From: Aureimonas sp. Leaf427
GTDB lineage: Bacteria > Pseudomonadota > Alphaproteobacteria > Rhizobiales > Rhizobiaceae
Reading direction: 5' to 3'
Length of the DNA stretch: 64,000 bases
Assembly (NCBI RefSeq): GCF_001425485.1
Contig: NZ_LMQW01000023.1
Coordinates: 378,574-442,573 of the forward strand
Below, piece after piece: positions 9,560 through 18,184 of the stretch (position 1 is the first letter of the stretch; each line of letters opens with the position of its first letter). The notes below the pieces were generated by a model that did not search any database, was not told the origin of the DNA, and saw only the letters and a list, made by a program, of their open reading frames with translations. The position numbers and the translations under genes are program-made.

Positions 9560-10210
9560 TCAGAAGACAAATTCGGCCGACTTGCGAAATTCCTGAAGCG
9601 GCTGGATGCTGCAATTGAAGCCGAAACGCTGCGAAACAACCGCCTTTTCCTTGATATGCAACCTTGCGGAAGCTGCATTTCCGCGCCCTTCGACGGCGAT
9701 GAGGCGGCCGTTCTCGGCCAGTTGCTCAAAAAGCACAGGCGGAACGGTTTCGACGGAGCCCTCGATCAGAATCACGTCGTAAGGCGCGCCGGCGGCGTGG
9801 CCGGAGGCCAGGGCGCCCTCCACGAGGTCCACCGTTCCGCAATTGATTCTCGGCAAAACCGCCCGCGCCTGCGCAACGAGATCGGCTGAAGACTCGAGCG
9901 CGACGACGCTTGCGGCCAGCTTCGACAGGATCGCCGCGGAGTAGCCCGACGCCGATCCGACATCGAGAACGCGGTCGGTCGGTCGGATGGAGGCCAGCTG
10001 CAGGAGCTTGGCGAAGGGCGAGGCCTCCATCAGAAAGCGCCCGCCGCCGAGCGGGACGTCGCCGTCGATATAGGCGAGCGGACGACGCTCCTCCGGCACG
10101 AAAAGTTCGCGCGGCACTTCGAGAAAGGCTTTGAGAATCGCCCAGTCCGTCACGTCGGTGGTGCGGATCTGGTTGTCGACCATCTTGATGCGCGCGGCGT
10201 CGAAATCCAT
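9560..10210 (-). CDS. pcm: Protein-L-isoaspartate O-methyltransferase family protein
   Basis: This 216-residue protein belongs to the Pcm-like SAM-dependent methyltransferases. The start 'RIKMVDNQIRTTDVTD' and 'FVPEERRPLAYIDGDVPLG' are the family's substrate-side motifs, and 'VLDVGSASGYSAAIL' (about 82-96) is SAM motif I. Classical Pcm methylates isoaspartyl residues in damaged proteins. The version beside tolC in Rhizobiales is divergent (motif I is DVGSASGYS rather than EIGTGSGYQ), so the exact substrate is not certain. The ATG at 10210 starts the conserved block. It is transcribed toward tolC and may be its operon leader. Confidence 0.85.
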   Translation of the reverse strand: MDFDAARIKMVDNQIRTTDVTDWAILKAFLEVPRELFVPEERRPLAYIDGDVPLGGGRFLMEASPFAKLLQLASIRPTDRVLDVGSASGYSAAILSKLAASVVALESSADLVAQARAVLPRINCGTVDLVEGALASGHAAGAPYDVILIEGSVETVPPVLFEQLAENGRLIAVEGRGNAASARLHIKEKAVVSQRFGFNCSIQPLQEFRKSAEFVF

Positions 10211-10441
10211 GGCGGAGATCCGGTTCTTCGTGAAGGGTCGCTGGTCCCTGAATGCCGTTCGACGATCCTTGAGAGCTCGTCGAAAGGCCGGTGAAAGGCT
10301 CTTAGTCTTGCGGCCTTCGCGGTGCAAGAAGCGCTTTTCGCATGCGGCGCCAGGGTAAGCCCCGCACATGACTTGCAATGGGCCGCTTACAAACTGCGCC
10401 CAGCTGAGAGCCGCCGACCGAGGCTGGACGGGCCGAGGCGC

Positions 10442-11497
10442 CTAACGGTCGAGGCCGAGGGTTCGGCGGTTCATCGCGGCATCGGAGCCGGAACCCGCGA
10501 AATCGTCGAACGCCTTCTCGCCGCGCTCGATGATGTGGGCGGCGATGAAGGGAGCACCCTCCCGCGCACCCTGCTCCGCGCTCTTCAGCGCGCATTCCCA
10601 TTCCAGCACGGCCCATCCCTCGAAGCCGTATTGCGTCAGCTTGGAGAAGACGGCGCCGAAATCGACCTGCCCGTCGCCGAGCGAGCGAAAGCGCCCCGCG
10701 CGATCCTTCCAGCCCTGGAAACCGCCATAGACGCCCTGGCGCCCCGTCGGGTTCAGCTCCGCGTCCTTGACGTGGAACATGCCGATCCGCTCGTGGTAGA
10801 TGTCGATATTGGCGAGGTACTCAAGCCCCTGGAGCACGAAGTGCGAGGGGTCGTAGAGGATGCGCGCCCGGGGGTGGTGGCCGACCCGCTCCAGGAACAT
10901 CTCGTAGCTGACGCCGTCGTGGAGATCCTCGCCCGGATGGATCTCGTAGCAGACGTCGACGCCGTTCTCCTCGAAGACGTCGAGGATCGGCCGCCAGCGC
11001 GCGGCGAGTTCGTCGAAGGCCGCCTCGACCAGCCCCGCGGGCCGCTGCGGCCAGGGATAGACGTAGGGCCAGGCGAGCGCGCCGGAAAAGGCCGCCGCCG
11101 AGCCGAGGCCGAGATGGCGCGAGGCGCGCGCCATGCGCTTCACCTGATCCACCGCCCAGGCTTGGCGCGCCTGCGGATCGCCCCGCACCTCTGGGGCCGC
11201 GAAGCCGTCGAAGAGTTCGTCATAGGCGGGATGGACCGCGACGAGCTGCCCCTGCAGATGGGCGGACAGCTCGGTGATCTCCAGGCCGTGGCCGGCGACG
11301 AGGCCGGCGATCTCGTCGCAGTAATCCTTCGAGTCGGAGGCGCGTTTCAGATCGAAGAGCCGTGCGTCCCAGGTCGGGATCTGGACGCCCTTGTAGCCGA
11401 GCGCGGCCGCCCAGCCGCAGATCCCGTCCAGCGAATCGAACGGCGCTTCGTCGCCCGCGAACTGCGCCAGAAAGATTCCAGGCCCCTTGATGGTCAT
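10442..11497 (-). CDS. Sugar phosphate isomerase/epimerase (xylose isomerase-like TIM barrel)
   Basis: A 351-residue protein of the AP_endonuc_2 / xylose isomerase-like superfamily. The TIM-barrel pattern shows in 'GYKGVQIPTWDARLFDL', 'LEITELSAHLQGQLV', 'GVDVCYEIHPGEDLHDG' (metal-binding Glu and His), 'RILYDPSHFVLQG' (Asp, His) and 'IGMFHVKDAELN' (His, Asp). These are the usual metal ligands. Members interconvert sugars or inositol intermediates; the substrate here cannot be named. The ATG at 11497 is chosen because the upstream part of the open frame runs into the divergent dacA region and does not resemble protein. The gene is divergent from dacA. Confidence 0.85.
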   Translation of the reverse strand: MTIKGPGIFLAQFAGDEAPFDSLDGICGWAAALGYKGVQIPTWDARLFDLKRASDSKDYCDEIAGLVAGHGLEITELSAHLQGQLVAVHPAYDELFDGFAAPEVRGDPQARQAWAVDQVKRMARASRHLGLGSAAAFSGALAWPYVYPWPQRPAGLVEAAFDELAARWRPILDVFEENGVDVCYEIHPGEDLHDGVSYEMFLERVGHHPRARILYDPSHFVLQGLEYLANIDIYHERIGMFHVKDAELNPTGRQGVYGGFQGWKDRAGRFRSLGDGQVDFGAVFSKLTQYGFEGWAVLEWECALKSAEQGAREGAPFIAAHIIERGEKAFDDFAGSGSDAAMNRRTLGLDR

Positions 11498-11741
11498 GCG
11501 CCCTCCCCGCCGGTCTCGCCGGTCCTTCCCGCCGCGCCGGTTCCCGGCATCGTCGGCGGCGCTCGAACGGCGCCGTAAGGCGAGACTAGCTTCAGCCACC
11601 CCTCCTTTCCAGCCCGCAGGCAAGCCGAGCGGCGGCATTCTCGCGTCCGCGCCCGGGCGCTTGAAACGGCGGGACAGCGCGAAGCAAGGCGGCGGCGTTA
11701 AGCTCCGTCTTCCACACCGCTCCGAAGTGTCGGGAGAGATC

Positions 11742-12893
11742 ATGCGTATCCTTGGCGACGTGACGAGAGGCCTCGGCCGCAGCGGGGCTCTGGCTCTCCT
11801 GATGCTGGCGGCGTCCGGCTCCGCCCATGCCTTCGACACGCAGGCGCCGGCGGCGATCCTCACCGATGTCGGCACGGGCACGGTGCTCTTCGAGAAGAAT
11901 GCCGACGAGGCCCATCCGCCCGCGAGCCTCGCCAAGCTGATGACGGTCGCGGTCATCTTCGACCGGCTGAAGGACGGCCGGCTGAAGCTGGAGGACGAGT
12001 TCCTCGTCTCGGAGAAGGCCTGGCGCGAAGGCGGCGCCAATTCCGGCGGCTCGACCATGTTCCTGCCGCTGAACTCCAGCGTCAGCGTCGCCGACCTCAT
12101 CAAGGGCATCATCATCCAGTCCGGCAACGACGCGACCATCGTCGCCGCGGAGGGCATCGCCGGCAGCGTCTCCGTCTTCGCCGACATGATGAACGCGGAG
12201 GCCAAGAAGATCGGCCTGACCGCGTCGCATTTCATGAACCCGCACGGCCTGCCCGATCCCGAGCAGCACGTCACCATGCGCGATCTCGACAAGCTCGCGA
12301 CCTATCTGATCTCGACCTATCCCGAGCACTACCCGCTCTTCAGCGAGGAGGAGTTCCACTTCAACGGAATCGTCCAGCGCAACCGCAACCCGCTCCTGGC
12401 GCTCGGCGCGGACGGGCTGAAGACAGGCCACACCCAGGCTTCCGGCTATGCGCTGGTCGCCTCCGCCAAGGCCGGCGAGCGGCGCATCATCTTCGCCATT
12501 ACCGGCCTGCCCTCGGTGAAGGCGCGCGCGGAAGCGGCGCGTGAACTGATGACCTACGGGCTGAACGGCTTCGAGGACCTCGTCGTGGTGGCCAAGGACA
12601 TGCCGGCCGGCGAGGTTTCGGTGGAGAACGGCGCGGTGCCGAGCGTACCCGCCATCGTCTCCAACGATATCCGCGTCCTTGCCGCCCGCGGCCAGGAAGA
12701 CGGCTACCAGCACGCCTTCACCCTCGATCCGAAGGTCGTCGCGCCGGTGAAGCCGGGCGACCGGCTCGGAACGGTCAAGGTGACCTTCGGCGACAAGGTC
12801 GTCGGCGAGGCTCCGGTCGTCGCCGGCGGCGCGGTCGACGAGGCCTCCCTCATGCAGTGGATGACGGCGAAGATCACCGGCCTCTTCGGCTGA
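11742..12893 (+). CDS. dacA: D-alanyl-D-alanine carboxypeptidase (penicillin-binding protein 5/6 family)
   Basis: A 383-residue exported peptidase that trims the terminal D-Ala from peptidoglycan pentapeptides in the periplasm. Signal peptide cleavage is likely after 'GSAHA' (residue 30). The catalytic triad of the family is intact: SLAK at 62-65, SGN at 127-129 and KTG at 227-229. A C-terminal PBP5 beta-domain follows ('AVPSVPAIVSNDIRVLAARG' region), and the last helix 'EASLMQWMTAKITGLFG' is a probable membrane anchor. The ATG at 11742 has GGGAGAG upstream. It stands alone, divergent from the sugar isomerase. Confidence 0.93.
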   Translation: MRILGDVTRGLGRSGALALLMLAASGSAHAFDTQAPAAILTDVGTGTVLFEKNADEAHPPASLAKLMTVAVIFDRLKDGRLKLEDEFLVSEKAWREGGANSGGSTMFLPLNSSVSVADLIKGIIIQSGNDATIVAAEGIAGSVSVFADMMNAEAKKIGLTASHFMNPHGLPDPEQHVTMRDLDKLATYLISTYPEHYPLFSEEEFHFNGIVQRNRNPLLALGADGLKTGHTQASGYALVASAKAGERRIIFAITGLPSVKARAEAARELMTYGLNGFEDLVVVAKDMPAGEVSVENGAVPSVPAIVSNDIRVLAARGQEDGYQHAFTLDPKVVAPVKPGDRLGTVKVTFGDKVVGEAPVVAGGAVDEASLMQWMTAKITGLFG

Positions 12894-13084
12894 ACCCGCG
12901 AAGAGGTCGGCCGGCCCATGTCGGGACGCCGACGCCCGATCGCGTTCGATCCCGAGTCGCCGACGACGTCACGCGGACAAGCTTACGACGTGTCTCACGA
13001 CAAAGTGCCGTGGATGGTTTCGAGATTGCCGCTTCCAGCCCCTTGCGCATCCCCCGCCAGATCAGTACTTAGCCGCTCCTAAGG

Positions 13085-13158
13085 GGCCTCGTGGCGGAGT
13101 GGTTACGCAGAGGACTGCAAATCCTTGCATCCGAGTTCGATTCTCGGCGAGGCCTCCA
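13085..13158 (+). tRNA. tRNA-Cys (GCA)
   Basis: A 74-nt cloverleaf. Acceptor GGCCTCG pairs with CGAGGCC, the discriminator is U73 (a tRNA-Cys identity base), CCA is encoded, the anticodon loop carries GCA, and the T-arm is CCGAG-TTCGATT-CTCGG. It is followed by foreign-looking DNA. Confidence 0.95.
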
Positions 13159-13303
13159 ACAGATCTTAGCGATTTCAGGTGCTTAAGTGAGGATCGGCCT
13201 AAGGCCGGTCCCCTTTTCATGTCGCACCATGTTGCAAACCGATACCATTGATCTCCAACGATTTTCTGCGAGGCTCGGCAACTCCACGCTACAAGAACGC
13301 GAC

Positions 13304-14098
13304 ATGGAATCGGAGAATCAGAGCGTGACAGAGATAAGCCCGTCGACTTCGTTGACCGCGTTCAATTGCCCGCACTGCCACGCGCTAGCACGGCAATTTT
13401 GGTACAAGCTGTCGGCGGATCTGTTGAAGAAGGACGTTCTACCGTTTTATCCGTCTCCGATTGATCGCCTCACGATTGACTTCGAAAAGTTTGGAGAAAA
13501 GAAGGAGGCAATGGAAAGATTTTTTGAGAAGGCTTCTAGCCTGCAGCCATTCCTTGAGCGATCGGAGCACTACTCTAACTTCAATGTAATATTAGTGAAC
13601 ATTTCTGAATGCTATAATTGTCATGAGATCGCAATTTGGATTGCTGACAGGTTAGTATATCCTAGTGTTGGAACCGCCCCTGCTGCCGCTGGCGACATGC
13701 CGGCCGACGTAAAAGCCGTCTACAATGAGGCAAGCGTCATCCTGCCCGCATCGCCTAGGGGTGCATCAGCGCTTCTTCGATTGGCGCTGCAAATGCTTTG
13801 CAAGCATCTTGGAGGGGATGGAAGGAATATTGACAAAGAAATTGGAAAACTTGTTGCCAAAGGACTGGATGTCCGCGTCCAGCAGGCGATGGATATCGTT
13901 CGGGTGGTCGGGAATAATGCCGTGCATCCTGGACAGATTTCTTTTGATGATACGGATCTAGTTGCCAGGCAGCTCTTCAGCCTCGTGAATTTGACCGTAG
14001 AGAAAATGATCACAGAACCAGCTGTCTTGGACAGTCTCTTCAGTTCGCTGCCAGAGGGGGCCCAGAAAGCGATCGAGAAGCGAGACGGCAAAGCATAG
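13304..14098 (+). CDS. DUF4145 domain protein, probably acquired
   Basis: About 264 residues. An N-terminal zinc knuckle, 'FNCPHCHALA' paired with 'SECYNCHEIAIW', is followed by the DUF4145 helical core ('VYNEASVILPASPRGASALLRLALQMLCKHL', then 'VGNNAVHP'). DUF4145 domains occur in bacterial defence and restriction-associated proteins, but this protein's role is unknown. Codon use is AT-rich (many TTG, ATA, GAT, AAT), unlike flanking genes, and the gene begins 145 bases after tRNA-Cys and precedes a phage capsid remnant. Together these suggest horizontal transfer. The start is uncertain: an in-frame ATG at 13229 would add 25 residues, and neither has a good ribosome site. Confidence 0.75.
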   Translation: MESENQSVTEISPSTSLTAFNCPHCHALARQFWYKLSADLLKKDVLPFYPSPIDRLTIDFEKFGEKKEAMERFFEKASSLQPFLERSEHYSNFNVILVNISECYNCHEIAIWIADRLVYPSVGTAPAAAGDMPADVKAVYNEASVILPASPRGASALLRLALQMLCKHLGGDGRNIDKEIGKLVAKGLDVRVQQAMDIVRVVGNNAVHPGQISFDDTDLVARQLFSLVNLTVEKMITEPAVLDSLFSSLPEGAQKAIEKRDGKA

Positions 14099-14102
14099 AA
14101 AA

Positions 14103-14131
14103 GGGCCCGCGCCATGCCTTAGCGCGAGCCC
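14103..14131 (+). terminator. Hairpin after the DUF4145 gene
   Basis: GGGCCCGCGC and GCGCGAGCCC form a long stem with one bulge, five bases after the stop codon, followed by TCTT. Confidence 0.6.
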
Positions 14132-14228
14132 TCTTAGAGATGCCGGAGAAGGATTACACGCCCCCCCCCGGAGCCGGCCCCTGCGGGCCTCATCCGGCCG
14201 CCCCGGCGGCCAGGTCTCGTGCCGGCGC

Positions 14229-14480
14229 TTAGGCGCCGGGGTTCGTGTACCAGGAGCGATAGTCCGTCCATCCGGCGCCGAAGTCGTGCCGCATCTTGAA
14301 CTCTACGCCATCAACGTCGAAGCCGGAACGCGAGTCGGTGAAAGGCTGCTCGTTCCCGCTCAATAGGCTGTATTCAGCGCCGTCGTGAACGGCGGGATCG
14401 GCAACGATGTACCAAGCGCGAGGATCGGCAAGACGGGGTTCGACCACGAGCTGCAACTCGCCGGCAATGGGAGGTGACAC
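14229..14480 (-). pseudogene. Phage major capsid protein, 5'-truncated remnant
   Basis: The 83-residue frame matches the C-terminal end of Mu-like/ClpP-fusion major head proteins: 'EPRLADPRAWYIVADPA', then 'GFDVDGVEFKMRHDFGAGWTDYRSWY', ending 'NPGA'. Full-length capsid proteins are about four to eight times longer. The frame is blocked by TAA only seven codons upstream of the GTG used here, and no other head genes are present, so it is a fragment rather than a gene. It marks an old prophage near tRNA-Cys. A nine-C run and GC-rich palindromes lie just beyond its stop codon, in plus-strand positions 14160-14228. Confidence 0.75.
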
Positions 14481-14541
14481 GCGCTGGACGCGGCTGAAGC
14501 CTTACGATCTGTAGACTCACCCGCAGGCCGGAGGGCATCGC

Positions 14542-14949
14542 ATGGTCGAGATTGCCTTGGGACTCTATCGGCTTCTTGCAGCCGGCCTGCTTGGCTTAGC
14601 CGCGAAGTATGCGTTCGGTCCCGTCCCCGCATCTCCTCATCGACTTGCGCTGGAGCAGAGTGGAACGCCGCTGACACCAACACTGCGCGTGTTGATCCGA
14701 GCGATCTATCGTCCGATGAGCGCGGCCTTCGCAGCCTTCGCCGTTCTTTTGATCGCTCTGGCGCTTGGCCCGGTCGCCGATGGAGAGCGATGGGGAAGCC
14801 TTGCGGCGACGGGCGTATCTTTCGTGCTGGGGATTCCCACGACGTTCGGCACATGGACCTTCGAACGCCGAACCGGCATCCGCGCGCCTTATCGGCTATC
14901 GGCCGCCATGAAGGGGCTGTCGGTCGTCGCCATGGCCCGTTCGTGGTGA
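14542..14949 (+). CDS. Small hypothetical membrane protein
   Basis: A 135-residue protein with about three membrane segments: residues 5-25 ('LGLYRLLAAGLLGLAAKYAF'), 57-78 and 85-105. A GGAGG site lies eight bases before the ATG. I do not recognise the family. It sits between the capsid remnant and the small-gene region, so it could be part of the old insertion or native. GC content is like the host. Confidence 0.6.
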   Translation: MVEIALGLYRLLAAGLLGLAAKYAFGPVPASPHRLALEQSGTPLTPTLRVLIRAIYRPMSAAFAAFAVLLIALALGPVADGERWGSLAATGVSFVLGIPTTFGTWTFERRTGIRAPYRLSAAMKGLSVVAMARSW

Positions 14950-15113
14950 CCCGCTTCCCTATGTGGCCGCCCGCCGACGTTCGGCGAGCGGCAGGACATC
15001 GGCTTTGGACCGTCGGGGAGGTCGATCGTTCTCGAACGCCCGGATTTGTCGCACGGCTTCGGCGAGCCGATCCCCGTGCGGCCACTTCCCGACCGCTCCG
15101 CGCCGATGGCGCG

Positions 15114-15284
15114 TTACTCGTCCGACATGTCGTCGTCGGACTCCTCGTCCTCGTCGGACTTGAAGCCCTCACGCCAGAGATCAAATTCGTCGGTGTCTTT
15201 CTCGTAAGGGTTGGCGGTGATGCGCCGGCCCTCGGATGCGGCAATCTTGCCCTCTTCGTAGGGCCCGGAATCGGTATTGGACAC
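15114..15284 (-). CDS. Rmf/CrpP-like small protein
   Basis: A 56-residue protein with the spacing of the ribosome modulation factor/CrpP family: 'EGKIAASEGRRITANPY' followed by 'DLWREGF'. The short core NPY...W..GF is the recognisable part. Rmf dimerises ribosomes in stationary phase; CrpP-type proteins were described from plasmid loci and their activity is disputed. The C-terminal tail is strongly acidic (Asp/Glu-rich). The start is a GTG at 15284 with GAGGAG seven bases upstream; no ATG fits. Function here is inferred from the motif only. Confidence 0.65.
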   Translation of the reverse strand: MSNTDSGPYEEGKIAASEGRRITANPYEKDTDEFDLWREGFKSDEDEESDDDMSDE

Positions 15285-15353
15285 GGCAGTCTCCTCGGCA
15301 ATGGAGGCCCGCAAGTAGGGCGAGCCGCCGAGGTTCCAAGCGGGTATCTTCGC

Positions 15354-15557
15354 TCAGCGATGCGCCGTTACGTAGACGGGCAACGCCGCCGGGATGTTGA
15401 CGCAGTGGTGGAAGACGACGACGTCGCCCTGGTCGGCTTCCGCCTCGTATTCGTATTCGATGCCGAGGCGCGCCAGAATGCTCGCAGGGTGCCTGAAGTC
15501 GCCGGCCCGAGCCGCCGCGAACTGGTCCACTTCGATGGTCGTCATCATCTGGCTCAT
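15354..15557 (-). CDS. Hypothetical small soluble protein
   Basis: A 67-residue protein starting at the ATG at 15557, with GGAG six bases upstream. It is acidic in the middle ('YEYEAEADQGDVVVFHHC') and has no signal peptide or membrane segment. I do not recognise it. It is followed on the same strand by the Rmf/CrpP-like gene 70 bases away, so the two may be co-transcribed. Confidence 0.5.
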   Translation of the reverse strand: MSQMMTTIEVDQFAAARAGDFRHPASILARLGIEYEYEAEADQGDVVVFHHCVNIPAALPVYVTAHR

Positions 15558-15789
15558 TGAAAACTCCACTTCTTCATTGCCTGGACGGGATCAGGCTGCG
15601 CTCCGAACCGTTGCGGGCCGCTGAAGAGCCCGTCCTGTTTTCGTACCTTTGCGCGCGCATGGATGCCGGGTTGCAAAGAGGAATGCCTTCATTTGAAGGA
15701 TCGGCGGCGCGCGGTCGGGCGACGGCGGCGATTCACATGGCAAACATGGCGATCGAATGGAGGCGGCGGATCGCTGCCGCCCAAAACGA

Positions 15790-15815
15790 AAAAGGCGCCC
15801 TGAAGGACGCCTTTT
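15790..15815 (-). terminator. Terminator of the DUF1127 gene
   Basis: AAAAGGCG pairs with CGCCTTTT around a ten-base loop, 26 bases past the DUF1127 stop; the minus strand gives a T-rich tail. Confidence 0.8.
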
Positions 15816-15841
15816 CATGAACAGCAGATCGAACCGGCCGA

Positions 15842-15997
15842 TCAGGCGGCCAGACGGCCGCCCTTGGCGATCACATCGATGTCGCCGCGATTCAGGCCGA
15901 TGTCGCGCAGCTGGTAGTCTTCCATGCGCGAAAGGAGATCGACGGTCTGGCGGTGAGAGCGATAAGCACTGATGCGCTGGGCGAGGCGGGCGAACAT
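15842..15997 (-). CDS. DUF1127 domain protein
   Basis: A 51-residue basic protein. 'ARLAQRISAYRSHRQTVDLLSRMEDYQLRDIGLNRGDID' is the DUF1127 signature (R..R.....L..M.D..L.DIGL.R..I). Small DUF1127 proteins are abundant in alphaproteobacteria and have been linked to RNA turnover and to phosphate and carbon metabolism in Agrobacterium and Rhodobacter. The ATG at 15997 fits the family start. The gene stands alone with its own terminator. A second DUF1127 gene is at 32.4 kb. Confidence 0.88.
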   Translation of the reverse strand: MFARLAQRISAYRSHRQTVDLLSRMEDYQLRDIGLNRGDIDVIAKGGRLAA

Positions 15998-16345
15998 TTT
16001 CGGAACTCTCTTCGGATTTGATATGCCCCATATAAAGGCAATAGCTGCCCAAAAGGAGCGCAGATGCTGCATACAAGCTATGCAGGCAGGTCATGAGGCC
16101 GGCAGGGCGTTAAGCTTTGATTCAGCATCCGGTGTTATGGCGGATCAAGCACTCCAAAGTCTCGATGTTTCCAACCAATTGTTATCGCTCTGTTTTTCGG
16201 GCTTTGTCATGCAGCCACGAGCAAGGCACCCCACTTTTGCGGCGACCGAAAAGTTGCCGGACGGCCGCCCTTCGACCGCTCCGCCGCGGAAAACGGCAAA
16301 TCCGAAAAGCCTTGCGTTCGTTCGGCGCAAAGCGACCCGCTCGGA

Positions 16346-16678
16346 TCAGGGCAGCCTGTCCTGATCGGGCGGGATGGTGGAAGCCACCACGACGGGCCCC
16401 TTTTCTCCCCGCCGACGCGCCCACCAGCGAACCCACCTCACCTCGCTGCGCCGGCGCCAGCGGCGCACGAGCGCGATGTCGATGGAGAGGATGAGGAGCC
16501 CCAGCGGCAGCATCCAGATCCCGAAGATGGGCAGGACGGACAGGCAGCCGCCCAGGATGAAGAGGGCTCCGATCAGCATGCGCTTGTAGGGCGATTCCGG
16601 CAGCTGGAAGCGGCGACCAAAGATATCGAGCATCCGACCCTTCAGCCGGAACCAGCCGGACGATCGTGGAGACTCCAT
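16346..16678 (-). CDS. Small membrane protein with a PGPGW-like segment
   Basis: A 110-residue protein with a soluble basic N-terminus and a hydrophobic hairpin at about residues 35-65 ('MLIGALFILGGCLSVLPIFGIWMLPLGLLILSID'). The hairpin resembles the PGPGW putative transmembrane family: turn residues P-x-G-x-W-x-x-P-x-G. A very basic Arg/Trp-rich tail follows. Function is unknown. The ATG at 16678 starts 'MESPRSS'; the longer frame upstream has no support. Confidence 0.65.
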   Translation of the reverse strand: MESPRSSGWFRLKGRMLDIFGRRFQLPESPYKRMLIGALFILGGCLSVLPIFGIWMLPLGLLILSIDIALVRRWRRRSEVRWVRWWARRRGEKGPVVVASTIPPDQDRLP

Positions 16679-16850
16679 GGTCAAACCCTTGATATGAGAC
16701 GAGAAGCCAAACCGAGATGGGCACCGGCGGAGGCTGTGGGAAGGGTATCTCTCCATATTAAATCCGACAAACGGCAGAAATCTCGGCCAAGGCGCTTGGC
16801 AAACCGCAGAAGCCTTTGCTATAGGCAGCGGCGCACGAGAGACGTGCCTT

Positions 16851-16926
16851 TCCCCGATAGCTCAGTTGGTAGAGCGCGCGACTGTTAATCGCTAGGTCGT
16901 AGGTTCGAGTCCTACTCGGGGAGCCA
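16851..16926 (+). tRNA. tRNA-Asn (GTT)
   Basis: A 76-nt cloverleaf with acceptor TCCCCGA paired to TCGGGGA, D-arm GCTC-AGTTGGTA-GAGC, anticodon GTT in CTGTTAATC, T-loop TTCGAGT, G73 and encoded CCA. Confidence 0.97.
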
Positions 16927-17203
16927 TTTCGGCTCCTATCATCTGCTTCGTTGTTCCGATGCGCGGCCCATCTCGGCCTCGGTTCAGCCATTGGCCCGAT
17001 CGTCATCGCGCGACGCGCCCTGCCCGCCCTCGGCAGCCCCGACATCGGAAAGCCCCGCCCCCTTATGTTCGGGGGATGTCGCACCCTGCCCCATCTCTTC
17101 CTTAAGTCTGCCCGTCGATCCGTGCCGGGCATTTCGCCGACCGGACTCGTCCTTCTTCCGCTTTCGAGCGTTACCCGACGAAGACAGGAGGCGAAGACAC
17201 ATT

Positions 17204-17488
17204 ATGACAGCCGAAACGCATCTCTACTTTCCGCTCATGGGCAACGAAACGAGCGCCTACGTGAAGGTCCGTCTCTTCAAGGATGGGCAGCGGGACGGCG
17301 CCGAGGCGACCGTCGAGGGTTCGGGGGCCGAGGACCTGACCTTCGAGTATCCGGCCAGAGGAGAGCCGCGGACCGTTCTTCGCGACGCGCGCGACTTCGC
17401 GGCCGGGCGTGGACTGGACGTCCGCGTCGAACTGGATGGCGTCGAATGGGACTCGGATCTCGGCGTTCTCGTCGATTCGAAAGCATAG
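17204..17488 (+). CDS. Hypothetical protein, first of a two-gene unit
   Basis: A 94-residue acidic protein, predicted mostly beta, with no membrane segment. AGGAGGCG about ten bases before the ATG is a strong ribosome site. I do not recognise a family. Its stop is ten bases before the next gene on the same strand, so the two are probably one operon. The unit ends at the shared hairpin at 17.73 kb. Confidence 0.65.
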   Translation: MTAETHLYFPLMGNETSAYVKVRLFKDGQRDGAEATVEGSGAEDLTFEYPARGEPRTVLRDARDFAAGRGLDVRVELDGVEWDSDLGVLVDSKA

Positions 17489-17498
17489 GGAACGAGCG

Positions 17499-17696
17499 AT
17501 GTCGGACGAACTCTTGAAGGGCTTCGAAGCCGAAGCCGTCGCCATCAAGCGGCGTGAGCTGACGAAGGACGAGAAGACCGCCATCGGCGAGGAGATGCTG
17601 AAGGGCGCGCTGAAGCCGAACATGGACCGGCGCAAGCGCAAGAACGCGATTCGGACGGCCGTGGAGAGCGTTGGTCGGCGCGGGTCCAGCCGGTAG
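17499..17696 (+). CDS. Hypothetical small basic protein
   Basis: A 65-residue protein rich in Lys, Arg and Glu ('AIKRRELTKDEKTAIGEEMLKGALKP'), largely helical, with no signal peptide. It follows the previous gene by ten bases. Family and function are not recognised. Confidence 0.6.
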   Translation: MSDELLKGFEAEAVAIKRRELTKDEKTAIGEEMLKGALKPNMDRRKRKNAIRTAVESVGRRGSSR

Positions 17697-17722
17697 AGAC
17701 CGGCTTCAGACGACGGAAAAGG

Positions 17723-17752
17723 CGAGGCCCGTCGCGAAAGCTGCGGGCCTCG
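17723..17752. terminator. Bidirectional hairpin between converging genes
   Basis: CGAGGCCCG pairs with CGGGCCTCG around a 12-base loop, between the plus-strand pair and the minus-strand secreted protein gene, so it can serve both. Confidence 0.65.
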
Positions 17753-17758
17753 TCCATG

Positions 17759-18184
17759 TTACGACTTCGGCTTCTCACCCGTATCGTCGCTCGGCTGCCC
17801 ATTCGGCAGCAGCGGCAAGTCTTTCCCGTCGGACCCATCGGAGCGGCCCTGTGGCTGCGAGGCTGCGCCCGCGCCGTCCTTTGCGTTCGATTGGGCGGCA
17901 CCGGCGCCGACCGTGCCGGCATCCGTCGCGGCGCCTGCGTTGTTGCCGACCGAGCCGCTTTCGGAACCGCCCGTCGCCGTCCCGGATGACGTAGCGCCGG
18001 AGGACGCGCCACCCGATGTGCCGCTGCCGGACGAGCTGCCGCCGGAAGCCCCGCCGCTCGACGACGCGCCGGATGATCCTCCCGAAGAGCCTCCCGAACC
18101 ACCGCCTGAACCACCACCGGACTGGGCGAATGCGGGGAATGCGGCGAGGATGGCCGCCGCTGCGATCAACGACATGATTTTCAT
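17759..18184 (-). CDS. Secreted Gly/Ser-rich low-complexity protein
   Basis: A 141-residue protein with a clear signal peptide ('LIAAAAILAAFPAFA', cleavage near residue 20). About 60 residues of Gly/Ser repeats follow (GGGS, GGSS and SGGAS units), then a Gly/Ala-rich part and a polar tail ('LPLLPNGQPSDDTGEKPKS'). The DNA of the repeat is built from short imperfect units and is probably variable in length. Such exported low-complexity proteins are often surface or matrix components, but there is no domain to assign. The ATG at 18184 has GGGAG upstream. Confidence 0.75.
   Translation of the reverse strand: MKIMSLIAAAAILAAFPAFAQSGGGSGGGSGGSSGGSSGASSSGGASGGSSSGSGTSGGASSGATSSGTATGGSESGSVGNNAGAATDAGTVGAGAAQSNAKDGAGAASQPQGRSDGSDGKDLPLLPNGQPSDDTGEKPKS

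Noticed and set aside
10442..12292. 616-residue extension of the sugar isomerase
   Set aside because: The upstream part is antisense to dacA; the true start is the ATG at 11497.
18000..18140. Short repeats suggesting a CRISPR array
   Set aside because: They encode Gly/Ser repeats inside a secreted protein; there is no regular repeat-spacer pattern and no cas gene in the window.
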